A DNA stretch of 64,000 nt from Streptomyces sp. MMG1533 (GTDB lineage: Bacteria; Actinomycetota; Actinomycetes; Streptomycetales; Streptomycetaceae). The position numbers and the translations under genes are program-made. Position 1 is the stretch's first letter. Each line of letters starts with the position of its first letter. The DNA is taken from positions 1-64,000 of the forward strand of contig NZ_LGDG01000223.1 in assembly GCF_001279775.1 (NCBI RefSeq), given 5' to 3'. Under the pieces are notes generated by a model, which did not search any database, was not told where the DNA came from, and worked only from the letters and a program-made list of their open reading frames with translations. Positions 58,202-64,000 of the stretch are shown piece by piece.

Positions 58202-58594
58202 TCACGCCAGGGAGAACGACAGCGATCCTGCGACGATCTTCAGTTCGTCCCCTGCTGCGACGGTGCGCGGTGTTGTCAGCGCCCCGTACCAGAGCCGCAC
58301 CGGGGTTCCGGCGTTGTCCCACACCTCCACGCCGACGACGGTCGCGGCGGGCATGCCCGTCCACGACAGGTCGGCGCTGTTGCTGGTGGCGCCGTTGGTG
58401 GCGGCTGCGACGGTCATGTTCTTCCGGGCGTAGGAGCCGCCCGTCACTTCGGTGCCCGCTGTCGTGTCGCTGCCGTTCGCGGTCACGAGGGCCACTTTGA
58501 GGGGCGTGGTGGGCGCCGTGGTGGCGTTGCCCATCAGCCAGTCCAGGGCCCGATTTTCGGCGGTATTCGAAAGGTTGTCCGCGATCGGACTCAC
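58202..58594 (-). CDS. tail-fibre-like protein
   Basis: A 130-residue protein of a family common in phages: SNTAENRALDWLMGNATTAPTTPLKVALVTANGSDTTAGTEVTGG followed by YARKNMTVAAATNGATSNSADLSWTGMP. This is the pattern of short head-binding or fibre-base proteins. It lies 3 bp after the large SGNH fibre gene, supporting an adsorption role. Function inferred. Confidence 0.7.
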   Translation of the reverse strand: MSPIADNLSNTAENRALDWLMGNATTAPTTPLKVALVTANGSDTTAGTEVTGGSYARKNMTVAAATNGATSNSADLSWTGMPAATVVGVEVWDNAGTPVRLWYGALTTPRTVAAGDELKIVAGSLSFSLA

Positions 58595-58597
58595 CTC

Positions 58598-61030
58598 CTA
58601 GGCGGGCATGAGGGCCCGGATTGCTGCGGTGATCCGGCGGGACAGGTAGACGTGCCCGGCGTCGTTGGGGTGGATCGCGTCGGCGCCGATGTACGCGGCA
58701 GCGTTCGCCGTCGTGATGAACGCGCCGTGCGTGGCCACGAGCGCGCCGGACGCGTCGTAGCAGGAGCCGGTGACGGGTGAGATGAACGGGAACCCGGCCG
58801 CCGCGGCTGCGGTGCGCAGCGTCGTGTCCGTGTTGGTGATGGACGCGCCCGGTGACCCGGTCGGGGACCAGCAGCCGATGACGTACACCTCGCAGGCCGG
58901 TAGCCCGGCCTTGATGGCCGCGTACAGGGAGGCCGCTGCGGTGGCGATCGTCGTCTGGTTGCCGGTGTTGTCGTTGTAGCCCGCCCACACGATCAGCCTG
59001 GACGGCGTCCAGCCGATGACGTCCGTGTTGACCCGGTCGGCGAGCGTGGCGTAGGACCCGGCGGTGATGTAGCCGGTGCCGCCTCGGGCCTCGTCCCACA
59101 CGTCGGTGGAGCCGAGGAGGCGGGCGGCACGCTGAACCCAGGTGCCGGCGCCGCCGCCGGCGTTCTGGTTGCTGCCGTCGGAGAGGCTGTCGCCGAACAC
59201 CGCCAGCCGCCCGCCCTGAGCGGGGACGCCCCACAGGGTGGCGGTGGGCGGGATGTAGATCCCGCCGAACGGCACGGTGTAGAAGTCGAACCTGATGCGG
59301 CGCGGTGCCGACGTGCCAAGGTCGACGGTCATCAGGTGCGTGCTGCCCGCCGTGGTGCCGCCGACGGCCTGCATCAGATCGGTGACTTTGCGGCCGTCGA
59401 TCGACAGCCGGTAGGTGCCCGCCGTCTGGTAGTTGAAGCGCAGCTGGAAGGTCTGCGCGTCGGTCCCGAACTCCAGCGACCACACAGCCTGGCTGCTGGT
59501 GAGGTTGCCGCGGGTGTTGGGGTAGCGGGAGGTCGGCAGTACATACCCGGAGTCGGGGGTGCCGGTGCCGACCTGGAAGCCGCCGGCGCCGAGGTAGGTG
59601 AACGGGCCGGTCACGTCCGTGCCGCTGAGAGCCACTCCGGCGGGCGAGTAGCGGATGTACCCGGACGTCGGCGTGCCGGTCTGCGCGACGCTGATCGTGG
59701 GCGCCGTGCCGGTGTACACGCTGTCGGCGGTGACCGGGTCCGGCAGGTCGCGGCGCCGCCACGGGTTCGCGATCCCGGGGACGCTGGTGTTGTCGATGAG
59801 GCCGACCGCATCCAGGGCGGCGAGCGCGTTCGCGAGGGCGGTTCCGTCGGCTCGGGAGCCTGGCACGGTCTGCTGGGCTACCGGCGCCGCGCCGTACAGG
59901 CCGACCGTGTTGGCGGCGCCATCCAGGACATGCCGGACCGTCCCGTACAGGGTGTCGACATGTTCGACCTTCCCTGCGATCTGCGTGTTCAGGGCGTCCG
60001 CGCTGAAGCGCAGGTAGCTCCGCTGCGTCCCGTCGAAGGCGGGGCCGGACCAGTTGGAGATCAGCAGGTCCGATCCGGTCGCCTCCAGATCGAGGGCGCC
60101 GCCGCCCCTCCGGAATCGGTAGCCCTTCCCCGTTCCCAGAACGGAGAGATCAGCTCCGTTGACCGTCACCGCACCGGTGAAGGTCGCCCCGGTCTTGTCC
60201 GCCTTGAGCGGCAGTGCGGTCTCGAGGCCGTCGATCCTCGTGTCGAGGTCGGTAACGTCCCCTTGGAGGGTGGTGACGGTTCCGGTCAGGGTGGTGACGA
60301 CGGTGGTGGTCGCGAACTGGCCGTTCGCCCACGCCCGGTCGCCGTGCGGGTCCGTTGCTGTCGCGTGTGCCGTGACCTTGCCGGTGGCGTCGGAGCCGGC
60401 TGCTGCGACTGCGCCGGCTTGTGCGCTGTCGGCTTTCGCCTGGGCGCCGGACGTGGTTTCGAGTTGGGCGGTGTCCGGGATGCCGTGGACGTCTGCTGTG
60501 TCCGCCGAGTGGGCGGCGACTTTCGCGGTCGCGTCTGCGGCGGCGGTGGTCTGGGCGGTGGCGGCTGCTCCGGCGGGGTCGAATGCGTCGATCGTCGCCG
60601 GGGACAGCTGCGGGTTCGGGTAGGTGCCGGTGAGCGCACCGCCCGCGGCCCCGGTGGGGGGTGTGGAGGTGCCGCTGCCGTCGGGTTCGGAGACGGGCGC
60701 GAGTGTCGACAGGTCGACTGTGGCGCCGAGGGTGGACGGCAGGTCGATCCAGTAGATGGCGCGTGTACCGCCGGAGGGCTGCTCATCCACCCGCCACCGC
60801 CAGCCGGCGGGCTGGACGTCGGTGTCGTTGGTGCACAGCAGGGTGACGCTGAACTTGCCGTCGGCGTCGAGGGTGATGGAGCCGCCGCCGCTGTAGATCG
60901 CCTGCTGTGTGGAGTCGACGAGCCGCGCGGACGGGGTGAGGACGACACGGCCCGTGCGGGCGGTGCCTGCGACGGGGACGGGGAAGGTGCCGGTCAGCGT
61001 GATCGTGGAGGCGCCACTCGGGAAGGCCAC
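58598..61030 (-). CDS. tail fibre with C-terminal SGNH hydrolase
   Basis: An 810-residue protein. An N-terminal attachment domain (1-110) precedes a disordered and coiled region rich in Ala/Thr/Asp repeats. A beta-rich spike region (about 300-560) follows. The C-terminal SGNH hydrolase (about 575-810) has blocks GDSLSDG (nucleophile Ser), GGTGYIT, AGYNDNTG and DAIHPND with catalytic Asp and His. It may deacetylate or de-esterify cell-wall sugars during adsorption. GTG at 61030 was chosen for GAGGAGG five bases upstream. Confidence 0.85.
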   Translation of the reverse strand: MAFPSGASTITLTGTFPVPVAGTARTGRVVLTPSARLVDSTQQAIYSGGGSITLDADGKFSVTLLCTNDTDVQPAGWRWRVDEQPSGGTRAIYWIDLPSTLGATVDLSTLAPVSEPDGSGTSTPPTGAAGGALTGTYPNPQLSPATIDAFDPAGAAATAQTTAAADATAKVAAHSADTADVHGIPDTAQLETTSGAQAKADSAQAGAVAAAGSDATGKVTAHATATDPHGDRAWANGQFATTTVVTTLTGTVTTLQGDVTDLDTRIDGLETALPLKADKTGATFTGAVTVNGADLSVLGTGKGYRFRRGGGALDLEATGSDLLISNWSGPAFDGTQRSYLRFSADALNTQIAGKVEHVDTLYGTVRHVLDGAANTVGLYGAAPVAQQTVPGSRADGTALANALAALDAVGLIDNTSVPGIANPWRRRDLPDPVTADSVYTGTAPTISVAQTGTPTSGYIRYSPAGVALSGTDVTGPFTYLGAGGFQVGTGTPDSGYVLPTSRYPNTRGNLTSSQAVWSLEFGTDAQTFQLRFNYQTAGTYRLSIDGRKVTDLMQAVGGTTAGSTHLMTVDLGTSAPRRIRFDFYTVPFGGIYIPPTATLWGVPAQGGRLAVFGDSLSDGSNQNAGGGAGTWVQRAARLLGSTDVWDEARGGTGYITAGSYATLADRVNTDVIGWTPSRLIVWAGYNDNTGNQTTIATAAASLYAAIKAGLPACEVYVIGCWSPTGSPGASITNTDTTLRTAAAAAGFPFISPVTGSCYDASGALVATHGAFITTANAAAYIGADAIHPNDAGHVYLSRRITAAIRALMPA

Positions 61031-61217
61031 GGCCACCTCCTCGGGGTGTCCCGCCGCCCGAGACGGGGGCGTTACGGGCGGCGGGACGTCGGGGCGTGGG
61101 ACCGGGCGCCCCCCGGGGGGGGTGCGTCCGCCTGGCCCCCCACTAGGACCAGGCGGACGAGCGGGCCGAGCGCGTGGCGCTTCAAGGCCCGGCCTGCGCC
61201 TCGCCAGCGCAGGGGAT

Positions 61218-61463
61218 CTAGGCGGCGTGGGGTGCCCGCTGAGGCATCGGCCGGTAGGAAGCGGCGCATGTCTGGACTTCAGGGAGGGCGTACATGGTCT
61301 TGTACTCGTGGCCCTGGCCGGAGTATTCGCCGGGTCGCCCCCTGAATCGGCGGATCTTCCCGCGCCGCGCCCATTGCCGGATGACAGGGCCGGGGACCCC
61401 GGTCGCAGCCACGGCCTCGTGCTCGAAAACCAGATCCTCGGGGTACAGCTCAGCGAGGTGCAT
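61218..61463 (-). CDS. small helix-turn-helix (MerR/excisionase-like) protein
   Basis: An 81-residue protein: LYPEDLVFEHEAVAATGVPGPVIRQWARRGKIRRFRG, then a wing with GQGHEYKTMYALPEV. This winged-helix pattern belongs to MerR/Xis-like DNA-binding proteins that bend DNA. ATG at 61463 lies near the terminator hairpin at 61486. It could regulate the fibre genes or, as an excisionase relative, aid excision. Function inferred. Confidence 0.7.
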   Translation of the reverse strand: MHLAELYPEDLVFEHEAVAATGVPGPVIRQWARRGKIRRFRGRPGEYSGQGHEYKTMYALPEVQTCAASYRPMPQRAPHAA

Positions 61464-61485
61464 CGCCCACCCCCAAGCAAGCAGA

Positions 61486-61511
61486 AAGCCCCCGGCGGAA
61501 GCTGGGGGCTT
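61486..61511 (-). terminator. hairpin terminator
   Basis: An 8-bp perfect stem AAGCCCCC/GGGGGCTT with a 10-base loop lies between the zinc protein gene (ending 61598) and the HTH gene (starting 61463). It divides two minus-strand transcripts. Confidence 0.75.
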
Positions 61512-61597
61512 AAGAGGTCTGCGGACACACTTGTGTTCCGGCGAGGCCACTGTGACATACGAACGATCAACAGTGCAAGCGCTGACCCGAGCTTGGC

Positions 61598-62257
61598 CTA
61601 CGCGGCTGCTCTCTCGGCGAGCGGCAGGTCGAGAACTTCCGTGCGCGCGTACTGAGTCGAGCAGCCGCGACACCTTGCACCGGGGGTAGAAACGGTGACC
61701 CGCAATACGGTGCCGCACGGGCAGGCGACAGCGATCGGACGCTCGGGGCGTTCACCCGTGATCTGGCGCTCGCATTGCCGGACCAGGGCGGCGACTTCCT
61801 GCGCGAACTCACCGAATGCCGGGTGCGTGCTCGCGGCTCCTTCAAGGTTGACGCGCAACGCGTGGACGGCCTCGTCGAGTTGCTGCTGCAGGCCGCCGTT
61901 CCATCGCGGGTGACGCCAGCCGAAGTGCTCGTGCCAGTCGACCTGCCAGGTTTGCAGGATGGTGACGACGCCACCGCGGGCCATGAGGCTGAGCGGTTCG
62001 AGGCGCAGCGGCAAGGGCGGGGTGCGCGATACGGACACGACCTGGCCGTCGCCGCCTCGCCCGGGGACGAGCCGGTCGGCGAGTTGGGCATACAGACCGT
62101 CGGGGCCCGGGAGTTGCCGGAGGGCGAGATCGATGCGGTCCTGGCAGAGCCGACAGGCGGTGCGCCCGAGTTCGTCATGGCGGAGTTGGCGTCCACAGGG
62201 ATCGCAGGTCGGCCATTCATAGTCGAACTCTGCGGCGGGGGTGGGGTGGTCGTACAC
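61598..62257 (-). CDS. hypothetical protein with two zinc-ribbon ends
   Basis: A 219-residue protein with CDPCGRQLRHDELGRTACRLC near the N-terminus and CPCGTVLRVTVSTPGARCRGC near the C-terminus, two zinc ribbons flanking a helical core (QLDEAVHALRVNLEGAA...). GTG at 62257 with GAGGAG upstream is the likely start. Such double zinc proteins recur in Streptomyces phages and are thought to bind nucleic acid; role unknown. Confidence 0.65.
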   Translation of the reverse strand: MYDHPTPAAEFDYEWPTCDPCGRQLRHDELGRTACRLCQDRIDLALRQLPGPDGLYAQLADRLVPGRGGDGQVVSVSRTPPLPLRLEPLSLMARGGVVTILQTWQVDWHEHFGWRHPRWNGGLQQQLDEAVHALRVNLEGAASTHPAFGEFAQEVAALVRQCERQITGERPERPIAVACPCGTVLRVTVSTPGARCRGCSTQYARTEVLDLPLAERAAA

Positions 62258-62403
62258 GGCAGGCTCCTCGTGCGGTGCGGGAAGCAGGTGACGCAATAGG
62301 CCAATGGTGCACCACGAGGTTGACAACGCTGGGCCATTGGCTCAGTGGTGCCGCGCACACGCCTGCGGCCCTGTCCCGGTCGGCGGGGGCAGGGCCACGG
62401 TGT

Positions 62404-62640
62404 TCATGCGGCTTTCTGGTTGTTGCTGGCGATGGCTTGCGCGCAGCCCCTGCAGTCGCGGATGGTTCCGAAGGTGTAGGCGTCGGTCTTGTAGCCGGTT
62501 TTCCCGCAGGCGGCGTGTAGGAGGTCCCACCAGCGGTTGTTGTCGGGCCTTCGGGTGCGGTGTCGGGTGCGGCCGTTGACGAAACGGACGCCTCGGATCG
62601 GGTACTGCTCGGCGACCGTCGGGGCGGGCGGGGCAGTCAT
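62404..62640 (-). CDS. small hypothetical protein
   Basis: A 78-residue basic protein (PIRGVRFVNGRTRHRTRRPDNNRWWDLL, then CGKTGYKTDAYTFGTIRDCRGCAQAI) with a Cys cluster likely to bind zinc. Its start codon overlaps the stop of the 54-aa gene by 1 bp. Not recognised. Confidence 0.62.
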   Translation of the reverse strand: MTAPPAPTVAEQYPIRGVRFVNGRTRHRTRRPDNNRWWDLLHAACGKTGYKTDAYTFGTIRDCRGCAQAIASNNQKAA

Positions 62641-62804
62641 TAGTCCTCGTCTCCGTGCGCGTGGGCCAGGAGGCGGTGCAGCGTCCAGGCAGGGTCGTTG
62701 CCGGTCTTGGCGACGGCGCCGAGGACGTCGCGGAGGGCGTGCGCCTCGACGTCGGTCAGTTCCACGGTCGTCGTGCCGTCGTTCTTTACGGTGACCATTC
62801 GCAT
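62640..62804 (-). CDS. small hypothetical protein
   Basis: A 54-residue protein (MRMVTVKNDGTTTVELTDVEAHALRDVLGAVAKTGNDPAWTLHRLLAHAHGDED), a short strand then helix, a pattern of small phage accessory proteins. ATG at 62804 lies 2 bases after the stop of the 43-aa gene. Function unknown. Confidence 0.6.
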   Translation of the reverse strand: MRMVTVKNDGTTTVELTDVEAHALRDVLGAVAKTGNDPAWTLHRLLAHAHGDED

Positions 62805-62806
62805 GG

Positions 62807-62938
62807 CTAGTCCTCGTCTCGGTCGGTCCAGTACGCCCGGTCGTATCGGGCTGCGGTGCGGGGGTCGTCGTCCCAGTCGTGCAGCCGGGGCTCGGTCGGC
62901 AGCGGCGGGGCGGGCTCGGGCTCGGGTGGTGCGGTCAT
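62807..62938 (-). CDS. 43-residue hypothetical protein
   Basis: A frame from ATG at 62938 (CAGGGACCCGC leader) encodes MTAPPEPEPAPPLPTEPRLH and ends YWTDRDED. It overlaps the metallopeptidase gene by 4 bp and has a clear ribosome site, so it is probably translated. Function unknown. Confidence 0.55.
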   Translation of the reverse strand: MTAPPEPEPAPPLPTEPRLHDWDDDPRTAARYDRAYWTDRDED

Positions 62939-63744
62939 GCGGGTCCCTGTCGTACATCGCCCATCCAGATGTGACGGCCCTCTTCGTCGAGGCGGCGAGC
63001 GGTCTGACGGGCGTCAACCTCGGCGCGTTCGAAGGTGCGCCAGAACTCGGGGCCGTGCGAGGTGCCGCCGGGGCGGGTGGCATGCGTGAGTTCGTGGGTG
63101 AGAACGTGGCGGACCAGGGGCGGGTCGAGCTGGAGGGTCTGCCAGGCGATGGTGACGTCGTCGCGCCCAGGTCGACCGTCGTGCTTGCCCCACCGGGTGC
63201 GGCCGATGTTCCCGACCTTCACCGTGGGCATGGGGCGGCGGGGTGCCATGCGGGACCAGATCTGTTCAGCCTCGACCTGAATCCAGGCGGTTCCCTCGCG
63301 GATGTACCAGTCGATGAACGTCGTCGCCGCGTTCGGCACGGCGGTGGAGTCGAGTTCGAACCAGTAGCCGGTGCCGTAGCCGGAGGCGTGGCGCAGCTTC
63401 ACGTCCGGGTTGTCGACCAGGCGCAGGCGAGCGGAGCGACCCAGCCACAGGAAGCCTTCACCGCCGATGAAGGTTTTAACGGGGTGGCCGGGCACGCATT
63501 TCTTGGCCTTGTTCAGCATGACGCCGATCCGGTCCCGGTTCTTTGACAAGAGCCGGAGCACTTCGCCGGGTGTGGCGTCGGCGGGGACTTGCAGGGTGAT
63601 GCCGTCGTCTCCCGGGCTCATGGCCATGCCGAGGGTCTTACGCCGAGCGCTGATCTGGATATGAGTAACGTGCTTGGCGAGGCGGGGGTCGGTGGCGAGG
63701 GCTTCACGGATTGCCTCGGCCGTTACGGCGGCGGGAGCGGTCAT
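62935..63744 (-). CDS. YgjP/SprT-like zinc metallopeptidase
   Basis: A 269-residue protein. The C-terminal half has the zinc motif HVLTHELTHAT and a third ligand region GTSHGPEFWRTFERAEVDAR, as in YgjP/DUF45 (WLM-type) metallopeptidases. The N-terminal half resembles the family's alpha/beta part (IQISARRKTLGMAMSPGDDGITLQVP). ATG at 63744 gives MTAPAAVTAEAI. Overlaps the 80-aa gene upstream and the 43-aa gene downstream by 4 bp. The biological role in phage is unknown. Confidence 0.75.
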   Translation of the reverse strand: MTAPAAVTAEAIREALATDPRLAKHVTHIQISARRKTLGMAMSPGDDGITLQVPADATPGEVLRLLSKNRDRIGVMLNKAKKCVPGHPVKTFIGGEGFLWLGRSARLRLVDNPDVKLRHASGYGTGYWFELDSTAVPNAATTFIDWYIREGTAWIQVEAEQIWSRMAPRRPMPTVKVGNIGRTRWGKHDGRPGRDDVTIAWQTLQLDPPLVRHVLTHELTHATRPGGTSHGPEFWRTFERAEVDARQTARRLDEEGRHIWMGDVRQGPA

Positions 63745-64000
63745 CGTTCCCCCTTCCTGAGTCCGGGCAAGTCGGCCCATCCGATGATGAGTCCGGGATT
63801 GCACGCGGCCAGCTGCTTGTTCGCCCCGGCGATCCGCCCGTACAGCGTCTGCGCGGCTTCGTACCGGATGGCCGGGTGGCAGACGGCGTGGGTGCGGCTG
63901 GTGAGCAGCCTCCCGCACAGGGCCGCCTCCCCGACCGCCTCACGCACGTGGGGCGGGAGTTGGCGGCCGGCGAGCAGGGCCACCGCGTCCGGGACCGGGA
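63741..64000 (-). CDS. hypothetical protein, 5' end beyond window
   Basis: A frame open to the right edge, with a possible GTG at 63983, encodes ...VALLAGRQLPPHVREAVGEAAL, then CGRLLTSRTHAVCHPAIRYEAA and a His/Cys-containing middle. Its stop overlaps the metallopeptidase start by 4 bp. It probably continues beyond the window. Not recognised. Confidence 0.55.
   Translation of the reverse strand, partial: PVPDAVALLAGRQLPPHVREAVGEAALCGRLLTSRTHAVCHPAIRYEAAQTLYGRIAGANKQLAACNPGLIIGWADLPGLRKGER

Larger units (their letters stand above)
18212..64000. mobile_element. siphovirus prophage (left junction within 18212-18838; right end outside window)
   Basis: From the GntR gene at 18839 to the right edge, nearly every gene is phage-like: regulators and small accessory genes on the left, then a single-direction late region with terminase, portal, HK97-type capsid, tail, tape measure and lysis genes. 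Host genes (uppP, hxlR, tuf3) end at 18211. No tRNA, large serine integrase or tyrosine integrase was found, so attL is only bracketed and the integrase presumably lies past 64,000. Structural genes look intact, suggesting a potentially functional prophage. Confidence 0.85.

Overview
The window is high-GC actinobacterial DNA, almost certainly Streptomyces. It carries a divergent tuf3-type EF-Tu, HxlR and GntR regulators, Pro/Gln-rich membrane-anchored tandem paralogues, GC-rich hairpin terminators and frequent GTG starts. Positions 1 to about 18,211 are ordinary chromosome. From about 18,212 to the right edge the sequence is a tailed-phage (HK97-type siphovirus) prophage that continues beyond the window.

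Host part. (1) A persulfide/sulfide detoxification cluster (82-3580): a CstR/CsoR-type repressor without the CsoR copper His, a TauE-type exporter, a rhodanese, a persulfide dioxygenase-rhodanese fusion and a divergent DUF302 gene. Three TACCCC-GGGGTA operators punctuate it. (2) A membrane-anchored RICIN protein, galU, a hotdog thioesterase, two tandem lipoprotein-like paralogues and a pentapeptide-repeat membrane protein. (3) A spermidine-synthase-like protein, tuf3, a VTT membrane protein, a thiolase divergent from its probable HxlR repressor (two matching operators), and uppP.

Prophage part. Left arm (18.8-28.7 kb): small regulatory and accessory genes on both strands, including a GntR/UTRA regulator, a mini-GntR, a ribbon-helix-helix protein and a LexA DNA-binding domain lacking the self-cleavage domain. 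Two SOS-box-like sites lie in this arm. It also has a small serine recombinase/endonuclease VII operon and a DnaQ-like exonuclease. The rest (64.0-28.9 kb, minus strand) is the late region. In transcription order it contains small accessory genes with a metallopeptidase; a tail-fibre/SGNH-hydrolase adsorption module; a methyltransferase; HNH nucleases; a mini primase-polymerase; TerS, TerL, portal, MuF-like protein, scaffold and capsid; a glycosyltransferase, a connector and a second glycosyltransferase; neck proteins; major tail protein; G/G-T chaperones (-1 frameshift); tape measure; minor tail proteins; amidase endolysin, holin, coiled-coil membrane protein, collagen-like membrane protein and small genes. 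A strong terminator at 28,905-28,951 closes it.

No large integrase is visible, so it probably lies beyond the right edge. The most interesting signals are the paralogous glycosyltransferase pair translationally woven into the head operon, a recurring start-associated sequence (GGAG-C/G-CC...ATG) in front of several phage genes, the LexA mimic with SOS-like boxes, and a reverse-strand DUF4429-type gene inserted in the neck genes.
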